From Diploptera punctata (Eukaryota; Arthropoda; Insecta; Blattodea; Blaberidae), in the NCBI GenBank assembly GCA_030220185.1, contig JASPKZ010007533.1, forward strand, positions 109,798 to 173,797: a DNA stretch of 64,000 nucleotides, in the 5' to 3' direction. Numbering within the stretch: position 1 is the first letter of the stretch; each line of letters opens with the position of its first letter. A program made the translations under genes and the position numbers. The notes beneath the pieces were generated by a model that made no database searches, was not told the origin of the DNA, and saw nothing but the letters and a program-made list of their open reading frames with translations. Below are positions 10,796-20,971 of this stretch, piece after piece.

Positions 10796-11690
10796 TTAAT
10801 TTGTTTGTCTTAAACCGGAATCTCATGACAATTTAATTGTTTACGATATTTTTAGTGTCTACGCATGAATATATTTTTTTTAATTATCATTATCTAACAT
10901 TATTATAATATTTTTTAATATTTTGATTTAGATAAATAGTTACATTTAATCGTGTCCTTTTCATATTTTTTGGATAAATTACAATGTGGTAAGTTTACAA
11001 AATTGTCATTAATATTTTACAGAATAAGATAAAAATGTAAATATCTTTAAATTCGATACTATTGTAGTATGAGCTAAAAGTAATACTCTTCTAAAAAAAA
11101 TACAAATCTCTCTTCAGTGTTCAATATAATGCTATTCATTTTTGATTTATTATTTACTATGTTCTTATGAACGCATATATTACGGTAAGTCTGGATAGGA
11201 ATAATAGACTTGTGACAGTGTTGCATATAGAGTTTGAATTGCAGATAGACCCGGAGAGTCAGGCGAAGTTGTTGGGGGTATGTGGTTGGGGTGGTAGTTA
11301 CATGTCTGAAGAGTAATCTCTCCCTCCGGTCCTCATAATGCCTGGCATCAGAATTCTGGCTCTTGTAATGAGTACATATTGATAAAGGTCTTGGATCAAT
11401 GTCAAATCTGACAATCGTGTAAATTTTCTGTAATCATAAAACAAATTGTTACATAGATTTCAGGAGTATAGGGACACTCATAAGTTGATACCGAATTCTT
11501 AAAAAAAATGTATTTTGCTGCTTAGGGCATGGATACTTTTAATCGCCATTATCAAACATTTCATGCGCAGAATAGTAGGCCTATTATCCTGCTATTGCAC
11601 CAACGATTTATTAGCACAAAACAAATTTAATTCATAAAGCTAATAAGTTATATGTATATGTTTTAACTTTTTTTTAAAGCGGCCCCTAGA
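10796..11690. other. AT-rich; contains an 89-base repeat
   Basis: No gene seen. 11011-11099 (AATATTTTACAGAATAAG through TAATACTCTTCTAAAAAA) is nearly identical to 41625-41712, which lies 24 bases after the other foldback copy, so it is part of the same larger repeat. Confidence 0.7.
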
Positions 11691-12470
11691 CGATGAATAT
11701 TAACGTCAATATACTACACAATATTAACACTAAGAAATTGGGACTGGAAGTAAACATCAATAAAACCAAATATATGTTCACACATATAAATGCATTATGT
11801 AATGGAAATGGAGAAATGATTACAAATGAGGGAAATTTTGAAGAAGTGGCTGAATTCAAATATCTAGGAACAATAATTACAAATATGAATGAGGTGCACA
11901 ACGAAATTAAACTAGGCTCAATTCTGGAAATGAATGCTATTATGCATTACAGAGACTCTTGTCGCCCCAACTCCTTTCAAAAAACGTTAAACTGAAAATA
12001 TATATGACACTGTTATTCTACCAGTTATACTATAAGGGTGCGAAACATGGAATCTTACTTTAAGGAAGGAGAGGAGATTACGAGTATTTGAGAATAAAGT
12101 TCTTAGGAAATTTTTGGGGCCAAAAAGAGATGAACAGACAGGTGAATGGAGAAAACTAAATAATAGTGAGCTACATGGTATGTGTAGGAAGCCAGATATA
12201 ATAACAGTTAAGTCTCGTAGACTGCGATGGGCAGGATATGTAACACGAATGGGGAATGAAACCGGTGCATGGAAATTTCTTGTAAGAAAACCAGAAGGAA
12301 AACTCCCGTTTGGTAGACTAAGAATGAGATGGGAAAATAACAGTATCCCTGATTTGAGGGAAGTAATTTATACAGGGGATGATTGGAAAACTTTAGCTCA
12401 GGATAGCGATGTATGGAGAGCTTATGTCCGCGCGGCCGTGAACCTACGGGTTCGATAGAGCCAGTAAGTT
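11691..12470 (+). pseudogene. LINE family W, RT end to C-terminus
   Basis: Begins within the palm/thumb part after the YADD motif (LGLEVNINKTKYMFTHINAL, NGEMITNEGNFEEVAEFKYL, GTIITNMNE). It is frameshifted near 11993-12110, then open at 12114-12458 with GPKRDEQTGEWRKLNNSELH, MCRKPDII, SRRLRWAGYVTRMGNE, KPEGKLPFGRLRMRWENN and DVWRAYVRAAVNLRVR. The element lacks its endonuclease and RT core. The C-terminal domain is the family hallmark. Confidence 0.9.
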
Positions 12471-12524
12471 AGTTATACTACACAAAATACTAACGATAAT
12501 ATTATAGTAATCTGAAGAAAATGT

Positions 12525-12767
12525 CGGCCGCGGTGAACTAGTGGTTATGTTCCTTGTCTCTAGTTCCGAGGGTCGTGGGTTCAAACTCGGCTGGACTCGA
12601 TGTATTTTTATTGGATCGAAAAATCCGAGAGACAAGTCCTCCGGGAGGGACATCAAGCCGTTGGTCCCGAGTCTGAAGATTTCCAGGCTCATAAAAGAAC
12701 AACCTGCCTGAATAAGAGCCATCTGTGTAAAATTTAGCGGATATTTATCCAGCCTAGTAATACCTTA
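12525..12767 (+). mobile_element. SINE A copy, 5' part (split)
   Basis: Head CGGCCGCGGTGAACTAGTGG and B-box GTGGGTTCAAACTCGGC, then body GTCTGAAGATTTCCAGGCTC and CAGCCTAGTAATACCTTA. It breaks inside the conserved TAATACCTTAGTTGCC motif where the MITE begins. The remainder resumes at 13395. Confidence 0.88.
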
Positions 12768-13394
12768 TCATAAGTAATGCCACGAGTGATTTACAAATTA
12801 TCGATAAATTCACGACTCATGAAGTGAGGAGTGAATTTATCTAGAGAATTTGGAAATCAAGAGTGGTATTTGTTAGGACTATTTAAGGAATAAAATTAAG
12901 CTGTTTACTCACAAATCATTGTATAACTATAGTTAATTTAAAATATTTATATATTTAATGTAAACGGCGATGTTTGAAAACAAATCAGAAATGTGAAGTT
13001 ATGTTCATTCACTGCACCTTGATCATATTATTTATTGCCAAATAAGATCGCAATATTGTAAGAGTGCACCCATGTGGAGAAATAATGAAACACATCAAAC
13101 TATAAATCATAATCAACATTACGGGTTATTCATTTATTTTTTAGTAAACAACTCAGTAAAATCAAGGAATCTCTTCATTATTTGCTATATTCAATGTATT
13201 TGTTGGAGAAAAATAATGCTTTGACCTGTTCAGAACATTAAAAAAGAAGGAGCTTTCTTTATCACAAAAGCAGGAGCTGATAAAGAGAAATCGATAAAGA
13301 GCTAGGTGAAACACGATTGTCATTGATTGTAAAACAACATTCATTGAAACGTGATTGGTCATTGACTAGCATTTGTGGCATGAGTTAAATAGTC
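12768..13394 (+). mobile_element. MITE-like element M, copy 1 (inside SINE A)
   Basis: Starts TCATAAGTAATGCCACGAG and ends GGCATGAGTTAAATAGTC. It is shared with 18361-18988 (inverted) and 44365-45087. The first 90 bases fold into a hairpin: GCCACGAGTGATTT...AAATTATCGATAAATTCAC against GTGAATTTATCTAGAGAATT...GAGTGGTATT. No coding capacity or TA target site is evident. A DNA-transposon origin is inferred from the hairpin end and internal structure; the superfamily is unknown. Confidence 0.8.
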
Positions 13395-13500
13395 TCCACT
13401 AGATGTCTCCTGAACCTGTCATTCACTGACATCTATACGAAAACAGGTGTAAATAAATTAGCATGGTTAAGATACTCTCCCTTAGGGGGAGGATGCCAGG
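13395..13500 (+). mobile_element. SINE A copy, 3' part (split)
   Basis: CTAGATGTCTCCTGAACC, ACTGACATCTATACGAAAAC and CTCTCCCTTAGGGGGAGG match the reversed 47.64-47.75 kb copy. This completes the SINE interrupted by MITE M. Confidence 0.78.
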
Positions 13501-14051
13501 TCACTATGAGTGACAGAGAGAGTATATTGCTACAACTAACGAAAATAATTTTGCTTTAAACAATAGTCAGTTTGATTATAATAGCAACAAAAATAAAGTA
13601 CGTTTGTAGTGATTAAAAGGATGTTCTGAAGCCAAATGATGGCAGTTGTAATATAGGAATCTAAGAACAATGGAGACACACAAAATGTCAGTTTTGGTTC
13701 AATGAGAACAAGAATTATTTTTAAAATGAGCTTCCCATACTCGCTCTGATACCCTTGGTTTAAAATTAAAAATTAAAGTAAGCCTCATTATGTCCCTTGA
13801 ACGAAAAGGCCTCCTTCCTAGCACTTCTTAATTCTCTAATGCGGTGAGCTATTCTGCATTTCATGGTATATTAAATGTTAGTATTTGTTGCAAATTATCT
13901 GTATTTTATTTTCTTTCACACACTAATATAGTATTATCTTATATTACTAACTAATTTTGTCACACTTTGTCTTCTCTTACTCACTAATATGTTGACATTA
14001 TATTGCCTCATCATTTACTCTGGAATCCATTTTCTATGATTTTCCATGTAT
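13501..14051. other. No gene recognised
   Basis: AT-rich, short open frames only, no repeat shared within the window. Confidence 0.6.
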
Positions 14052-14440
14052 CGCTGTAGTCTCGAGGTAGCGTGCTGCCTTATCACACAGCGGGCCAGAA
14101 TTCGATCCCAGGTCGGGACAAGTTTTCTAGGAAAGGTTTTTTTTTGGGGTTCTTCCTCACCTGTAAGGCTAATTTCAGGAAACTGTAAGGCCCAAAAGTC
14201 CCCGAACATCACATAGCCATCACAATCATCATATTTCATATTCGCCTTAGATTAATTTTAGGATTAAGGACTCTCCTGGCCCGCCACTATCATCATCATC
14301 ATCATCACCCTTTATATCATTGGAGTAGCGTAACCCTGTCTTCCATGTGCCTCAATCTCAGAAGTGGGTTACAATTACGCCAGTGCCAGGAGGGGAAAAC
14401 CAGAAATTGTTGAAATGAGACATCTGGGGCATTGAATAAT
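14052..14440 (+). mobile_element. SINE C copy with type-2 tail
   Basis: Head CGCTGTAGTCTCGAGGTAGC, B-box region AATTCGATCCCAGGTCGG, middle TTCCTCACCTGTAAGGCT and AAGTCCCCGAACATCACA, then the alternative body TTAGATTAATTTTAGGATTA, (ATC)n, GGAGTAGCGTAACCCTG and CAGAAGTGGGTTACAAT. It joins head and type-2 tail in one element and so explains the solo tails at 3.7, 4.1 and 31.2 kb. Confidence 0.85.
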
Positions 14441-15384
14441 ATTATATTACGATGCGAGGCTGGGAAGTGGTTTTTACAGAAGCGCGGAAAATGTTTAAAA
14501 ACTGAGCGATAGTGAGGTTTTTAAATTCCGAGATTCTGTAAAACACTTCACAGACGTGCGTTTTACATTATTTTTTTGCGTGGTGGTGTTTTCAAAATAA
14601 TAAATAATAGTAAAATAATGACATCTTTGTTGGAAATATTTGCGTTCTATATAAACAACTGAATAAAGTTAACGGTGTGGACAATATTTATTAGTTAAAC
14701 TACAGGAGGCCGTGACACCAATCAATCATAAAAGGCGGGAAGTACGTATGTATTGCTTTATATTGTTTCAAATAAAGTTCAGTTCATTTAAAATGCAGTG
14801 ATTTGTTTCGTATAATGTACATTAACACTCCATTTGGATATGTTTTGTATATACATTTTATGTAGTATACATAGAGGGCAGTGGTTTTACTTCCCACGCG
14901 TGGTTTGTAATATGTGATATTACAGTATAGTTATTTTATTACACTATAATTATTTAAGTTGGCAACCCCGAATTGTAGGAAGTTGAACTTTCAATCACGG
15001 TCGCCATTGCTGTAAGTACGACAAAACGCAGTATCGCGCAAAAAAAAGTCTTGCTACGCACCACCACTAACCAGCTAGCGTTAGTCCCAAGTAATAATCG
15101 GCTCACCTTCGTATTTTTCTTCCTCTATAACGTTTCCTATCCGCGGATACCATACGTTGGTTTTATACTCCATCTGTCGTCCCGCATCCTCGCGATATGA
15201 CCTCTCCGTTTTCGCAATTGTCTGATTGGCTCTGTGTGATATTTGTTGTGGCTGGCATTTGTGACAGTGACTAGTGGGAAATTCTATCACTCCAGATTAA
15301 TATATTTCTCTGGCATATTTCTCCCTGTCTTAAATTGTTTGACTAAAACTCTTTCACTGCCAGATTAACTACTTCGTTTAACTT
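14441..15384. other. No gene recognised
   Basis: 14450-14600 and 14990-15060 are moderately GC-richer unique sequence. A 69-codon minus-strand open frame at 15081-15290 has no recognisable motif and no splice context I trust. Confidence 0.5.
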
Positions 15385-15515
15385 ACTCACTGGCAATATC
15401 GAATGTGTAGATTCGTGGTCACACATCCCTATCCTGAGCTAATGTTTCCAATTATTCCCTGTATAATCCATTTCCATCAAATCATGGTTAATGTTATTCT
15501 CCCATCTCCATGGTA
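15385..15515 (-). pseudogene. LINE family W 3' fragment
   Basis: TCACTGGCAATATCGAATG, CCCTATCCTGAGCTAATG and TCATGGTTAATGTTATTCTC are the reverse complement of the family W C-terminal coding end and 3' motif. 15520-15660 (GAGCTAAGCTGGCGGTAGCA) may be another retroelement piece but I cannot assign it. Confidence 0.8.
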
Positions 15516-15839
15516 TCTTTACCGTGACATGGTGGAGTGGCTTGCATGCTTAAATGATCTCCAGAGCTAAGCTGGCGGTAGCATTGCTGCCGAATGGATT
15601 ACCTATGCCGGGAACATCGAATGCTATAAACCAGAACGAATAAAAGTATCTTGGTCGAAAGAGTGACGATCTTTCACCCTAAAAATACAACTGTCAAGAA
15701 ACGTGGACGTGGGGTAAAATTTTCCGGAATTAAATAATTATTTAATAACTAACTTCTATATCTCACTGATAGTATTATATTAACAATTATTAATAAATTA
15801 AATTATTTATGAAAATAATATTAAAATTAACAAATATTT

Positions 15840-16205
15840 GCATGTGTTTAAATATTACAGGCCTATAACCGTAAAATTAGTTTTCTATGTCTCATTATTT
15901 TTCTTTGCTTTTTTATATACATTAGACAAGGACAGTCTACCAACAATTTAATTTATCTTGCTTGAATAAATTTTATATTACTTTTAGTCTTGATATTAAC
16001 TATCATAATATTTTTATTGTGTTTTCTTTATGTAACTGTAATGTTATTGCTGTTTTTGTTTATTTTTCTTTACACTAGTACCAATTATTACTTTATTGTA
16101 ACGGACTGTCAACAGCACGTACGGCTTACTGCCCGTGCGACCCATATTTATAAATAATATTGTAAATATCTTACTTTTTGTCTAATAAAGTCCTACTACT
16201 ACTAC
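15840..16205 (+). repeat. LINE 3' untranslated tail
   Basis: T-rich sequence with a GGACTGTCAACAGCACGTAC / TACTGCCCGTGCGACCC palindromic block, ending AATAAAGTCCTACTACTACT. A fragment of the same end (AATAAAGTCCTACTACTAC) recurs at about 29.17 kb. A polyadenylation-signal-like AATAAA with a CTA microsatellite tail is usual for CR1/Jockey-type LINE ends. Which protein family it belongs to is not shown here. Confidence 0.5.
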
Positions 16206-16339
16206 TGCTACTAACTGGTTGTATTATAGATCGTAATATAATAGATATCATATTGATCAAATCTTCATTTAATATTTAATATTAGAGTTAATTATGATTG
16301 TTATAGGGCCTATTCTGATGTAATATATGTTTGTTCTGG

Positions 16340-16397
16340 TGAGTGCAAGAGAAGGCCATATGGCCTTAACTCCACCAGACTAAATAAATAAATAAAT
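16340..16397 (+). repeat. LINE 3' end motif with (AAAT)n tail
   Basis: AGAGAAGGCCATATGGCCTT, CTCCACCAGACTAAATAAAT. The same motif lies near 20.32 kb and reversed at 33.94 and 35.97 kb, each time beside A/T-rich simple repeat, as expected of a retrotransposon terminus. Confidence 0.6.
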
Positions 16398-16404
16398 AGT
16401 CTCC

Positions 16405-16530
16405 CACTCGGTGTTCCGGGCGGGGACTACTTCAGGAAATCTATGCGAAAAGCTCAAACACAGAGACATGTTCCTAGAGACATGGAATGTTAGGACATTA
16501 TATACCGGTACCAGTGCAGCACGAGAAACA
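16405..16530 (+). pseudogene. LINE endonuclease N-terminal fragment
   Basis: Reads HRDMFLETWNVRTLYTGTSA. The TWNVRTLY motif is the first conserved strand of the APE-type endonuclease in many insect LINEs. It is the only well-recognised 5' LINE piece in the window, all others being 3'-biased. It is cut off after about 40 codons. Confidence 0.65.
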
Positions 16531-18174
16531 TTTACCCTGTACATGCACGTTATATAAATTCAGCCATGAAGTGAATTTGTCTCTCTACGAGAAGAGTTTA
16601 TAAAACAATGGACATGCGTCATAGGGCAACGTATAAATTTGCTAGGAGTAATTATGAAGCCAGTGAAGCGCTTTCTAATTCACAGCACAACAAAGTTTAA
16701 TCCATTCCCCCAGATGGTCAGACAGTTTTGAATTATACTCATACAGACTGTATAATTCCATACAAATCACATTCAATTTGGACCAAATTCAGGAAATGTA
16801 AATAACGTTGTACTTTAATGCTAATGAAATAAGTTTTGAGTTATATGTGTTCGATATAAACCTAAAATGGATCTAAAATAAATTTATTGCCATGAAGTTC
16901 CTAATTTTTCAGCAATTAATAATATCTGTGTGATTCAGGAATGTCAACGAGAAAACAAGTCAGGCTTTTTAAATGAATTTCCAAGGAATTTATCTATTGA
17001 GGTTTTACTTATGAAACTATTTTTGAAAAAATGGAAAGACAGCAGTTTAGCTTTCCCAGTAAATGATCTAAGTCCTACATATTAGTAGTTCGCATGCGCA
17101 TGAGTTTATAGAGTTTTGTGCCGGTTCGCTGGAGATAGAATACGATAACTGAGGGATGTTCATATTATTTATGTAATTTGAAAAAAATTTTAACTGATTA
17201 CTTCAGTTTATTGAATAATTTTGCACTAGTAATGTACAGAGAATTACAATCGTTTTATATCTCACTAATATTCGGAGTGGAGTTAGTGAGTTTATTTAAG
17301 TCCACGTGTATTTAATATCACTTAAAATTCCGAGTTATTAATCTTGGATTTTAAAATGCTTAAGATTTTAAAATTTACTAAAGGTCGCGGACGGTTGCTG
17401 TAGGACTTGTTTCTTGTAGGACGTATGAGCGTGAGGAAGATTTCACATGCGTCCTCGCATTATAAGGGCGATGACTCCCCCCATAAAGTCACCTTCCCCA
17501 CTCCAAATGCACATGTTATTCATTGTACCTTAGAGGGGTAGGTACCATTCGTTTGGGGTTCCTATGTTGGTAATAGACTCATGTGCACGTTTGTGCGCCT
17601 TCCAGTTATTAGTATTAATCATATAATTATATTTTAGTACTTAGAGTCTAGTAATTATTGCCACAAGTTGTCGCTAGGTGGAACCACATATCTTTGAAGT
17701 CCTAGAGAAAGTTTATAGATGGCAGCACGTAGCTGTGAGTAGCACCTTCATAATAATTTTCCAAACATTTATTAGAAACGGATGTACACTAACTTCTTAC
17801 TTCCTAACCTAACTAAATAAATTATATACTATTTACTGAAGTGTACATTAACAGACACTAACACTAACCTAACACAAATACACAAATAGTACTAACCTAA
17901 CAAAATTACTATAAATGGGTTGTTCATTGCGGCAACATTGGAAGAGGAGGGAATATAGCTAGTGGGCATCACAATATTGTGTAAGAATGTCATGTTACCA
18001 TGTTTTGCGTAAATAAATAAATACGTAAAAATTGTAAAATGACGTTATAAGTATCGTTGAATAACGATTAATATATTACAAAATGTTATATTAAAGACAG
18101 AAGAAGTACGTAGAGCAATAGTTTTAGAAGATATATACTATGGAAAATCGAGGGAAAGCTTATCTGCTGTTCAG
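16531..18174. other. 1.6 kb without recognised features
   Basis: Mostly unique AT-rich DNA. 17385-17620 is GC-richer (GCGGACGGTTGCTGTAGG, CCCCATAAAGTCACCTTCCC) but has no long open frame. This could be unannotated host non-coding sequence or an unrecognised repeat. Confidence 0.5.
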
Positions 18175-18315
18175 CCAAAAAAATATCTTCATCGATCTAC
18201 TACACCAGATATGGGGAAATTTACTTCTTGAGAGACCCTTTGGTTTCACCCCGCTAGTACTCATTCCATTCTGTCTCTAACTTGTGTTAGAACAAATATA
18301 ATTAGAAATGAAAAT
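18175..18315 (+). repeat. Direct repeat, left copy (flanks MITE M)
   Basis: AAAAATATCTTCATCGATCT, GCTAGTACTCATTCCATTCT and TGTGTTAGAACAAATATAAT match 19027-19163 with scattered differences. The two copies bracket MITE M copy 2. Confidence 0.75.
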
Positions 18316-18360
18316 TCGCGTTAATGAGGAAACAAATGAGGCATTTTAATACATTACAAA

Positions 18361-18988
18361 GACTATTTAACTCATGCCACAAATGCTAGTCAATGACCAA
18401 TCACGTTTCAATGAATCTTGTTTTACAACCAATGACAGTCGTGTTTCACCTCGCTCTTTATCGATTTCTCTTTATCAGCTCCTGCTTTTGTGATAAAGAA
18501 AGCTCCTCCTTTTTAATGTTCTGAACAGGTCAAAGCATTATTTTTCTCCAACAAATACATTGAATATAGCAAATAATGAAAAGATTCCTAGATTTTACTG
18601 AGTTATTCACTAAAAGATAAATGAATAACCGTTATGTTGATTATGATACATAGTTTGATGTGTTTCGTTATTTCTCCACTTGGGTGCACTCTTACAATAT
18701 TGCGATCTTATTTGGCAATAAATAATATGATCAAGCAGCAATGAATGAACATAACCTCACATTTCTGATTTGTTTTCAAACATCGCCGTTTACATTAAAT
18801 ATATAAATATTTTAAAATAAATATAGTTATACAATGATTTGTGAGTAAACAGCTTAATTTTATTCGTTAAATAGTCCTAAACAAATGCCACTCTTGATTT
18901 CCAAATGATCTAGATAAATTCACTCCTCACTTCGTGAGTCGTGAATTTATCGATAATTTGGAAATCACTCGTGGCATTACTTATGATA
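18361..18988 (-). mobile_element. MITE-like element M, copy 2
   Basis: Full-length inverted copy of 12768-13394: begins GACTATTTAACTCATGCCAC and ends GTGGCATTACTTATGATAA. The terminal hairpin is preserved (ATAAATTCACTCCTCACTTC, GTGAGTCGTGAATTTATC). Confidence 0.85.
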
Positions 18989-19026
18989 ATGTAGCTATTG
19001 AAGTTATACTCAATACAATATTTCTG

Positions 19027-19163
19027 AAAAAAAAAAATTTCTTCATCCATCTACTAGACCAGACATGAGGAAAATTGCTTCTTGAGAGGTCCTTCGCTCC
19101 GCTAGTACTCATTCCACCCTGTCTCTAACATGTGTTAGAACAAACATAATTAGAAATCAAAAT
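19027..19163 (+). repeat. Direct repeat, right copy
   Basis: Partner of 18175-18315 (CTACTAGACCAGACATGAGG, CGCTAGTACTCATTCCACCC, TGTGTTAGAACAAACATAAT). It ends just before a LINE W copy. Confidence 0.75.
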
Positions 19164-19199
19164 GGGTATTGAGATTGGAGATTCCAGGAGTAGCCCTAT

Positions 19200-19790
19200 A
19201 TTACAGTACGAGAATACAGTTCTTACGAAAATGTTTGGACTGAAGAGAGATGAACAGACAGGTGACTGGAGAAGACTACCTAACTGTGAACTATATGGTC
19301 TTTATATGAAGCCAGATATAATAAGAAGAGTTAAGTCTCGTAGACTGCAATGGGCAGGACATGTGGCACGAATGGCGAATGAAAGACGTGCATGGAAGCA
19401 TGGAGAATAAAGTTCTTACGAAAATGTTTGTACTGAAGAGAGATGAACAGACAGGAGAATGGAGAAGACTACCTAACTGTGAACTATATGGTATTTATAT
19501 GAAGCCAGATATAATAAGAAGAGTTAAGTCTCGTAGACTGCAATGGGCAGGACATGTGGCACGAATGGGAATGAAAGATGTGCATGGAAGCTTCTTGTAG
19601 GAAAACCAGAGGGAAACGCCCAGTTGCTAGACCAAGAATGAGGTGAGAGAATAACATCGACTTTGATTTGAGGGAAGTAGATTATACAAGGAATGATTGG
19701 AAAGCATTATCTCAGGATAGAGTTGTATGGAGAGCTTATGTCCGCGCGGCCATTACCTAGGGGTTCGATGAGTTAACTAGTTAGTTGGCC
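19200..19790 (+). pseudogene. LINE family W copy with internal 193-base duplication
   Basis: The C-terminal domain (GLKRDEQTGDWRRLPNCELY, KPDIIRRVKSRRLQWAGHVA) is present twice in tandem: GTTCTTACGAAAATGTTTG starts at 19219 and again at 19412. The second unit continues to the family 3' end near 19775, with frameshifts after 19600. Because both units share the same changes (GLKRD/VLKRD, RRVKSRRLQW), the duplication arose after insertion or shortly before. Confidence 0.88.
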
Positions 19791-19837
19791 CTATATCAAA
19801 TAGATGAAAAAGTCAATGTAATCAAATATTAAATGTA

Positions 19838-20070
19838 CATACAGAAAATGATAATGAATAATATGATTTACAGGAAAAAGAAATATCGAACATAGAACCA
19901 AGCAATTTAGAGGTTGAAATAACGATAAAAAAGTTAAATAGGCTATGTATAAAGCATTAGGTTCAGATGATATACAGCCTAATAAATTTAGAGGGAGAAT
20001 AGTGATGGATAAGATAGATCGGTTTCTTAGTATAATTCGGAGAAAAAATATATTATCGTACCAATCTGTA
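19838..20070 (+). pseudogene. LINE RT N-terminal fragment
   Basis: Reads EKEISNIEPSNLEVEITIKK then, after a shift, LGSDDIQPNKF and GRIVMDKIDRFLSII. The LEVEIAIxKLKxxKAxGxD block opens the reverse-transcriptase domain of LINEs such as family W. It lies 3' of a C-terminal fragment, so it is a separate insertion or a rearrangement. Confidence 0.65.
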
Positions 20071-20304
20071 AGATAGGAGTTAAAACTTATTGCAATAACT
20101 ACGTACAAGGGCATCTCTGTTTTCAACTTCCTATAAAATTCTAATAAATATTCAGATTTACTCCTTATATGGTTATTATATCTGAAGAATAAAACAATTT
20201 ACAGATTTCTTTGTACATGGCTTCCATTCTCCATTTTCGTATTTTGTCTCATTTATTCTAAATAAAATCATTTTCCAGGACGTTAATTTTGTATTGCTCT
20301 CTGT

Positions 20305-20375
20305 TAAACTCCACTTCTCTCCACCAGGCTAAATAAATAAATAAAATAAATAAATAAATAAAAATAAATTGCACA
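20305..20375 (+). repeat. LINE 3' end motif with (AAAT)n
   Basis: CTCTCCACCAGGCTAAATAA followed by imperfect AAAT repeats, as at 16.34 kb. Confidence 0.55.
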
Positions 20376-20476
20376 GTAGTTAACAAGAGTTATATATATA
20401 TGAATTTTATATTTTCTCGATGCACTTTTATATTTGAATATCGAGTTACTAATACTGATATAAATTCTATTCTATA

Positions 20477-20853
20477 ATGACGTACCCAATGTTGAGCCAT
20501 AGCCTCTTCTTTATTAGGAGTTAATAGATAAGTAATTTAGTTACCTTATTTGTCCATAGATGTCATTAGAAGCATTCTGCCAATACACCGACTCAATGAG
20601 ACATCTAGCAGGCAATTAAGGTATTACTAGGATGTTTGAGATCGGCAAATTTTGCTTAGAGGCATTTTTATTCAGCCTTAAGGATGTTTAACGAGCCTGG
20701 AAATCTTCAGACTCGGGACTTACACAGTTCCTCCCTGAGGATTTGTTCTTGGATTATTCCATCCTTAAAAAAACCCATTGCCTGCGACCGGGTTTGAACA
20801 CGCGACCCTCGGGACCAGAGGCAAGGAGCATAACAACTAGTCCACCGCGGCCG
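20477..20853 (-). mobile_element. SINE A copy, near full length
   Basis: From CAATGTTGAGCCATAGCC to the head at the right end (CCGGGTTTGAACACGCGACC, ACTAGTCCACCGCGGCCG), about 375 bases. The head on the minus strand has the A-box-like GGACTAGTTGTTATGC and B-box GGTCGCGTGTTCAAACCC. Confidence 0.9.
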
Positions 20854-20971
20854 ATTACTGATACAAATGTATGTATTTATTTTCTTGATAATTAAATTTT
20901 ATATCAAGTAAATTCCTTGGCCCTACCTAATATTTTAATTGTAGGCTCCACTACTAATTTGAGATAAAATA

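Noticed and set aside
15081..15290. 69-codon minus-strand frame as a gene
   Set aside because: Ordinary composition but no motif, no convincing splice sites and no repeat of the sequence elsewhere; chance cannot be excluded.
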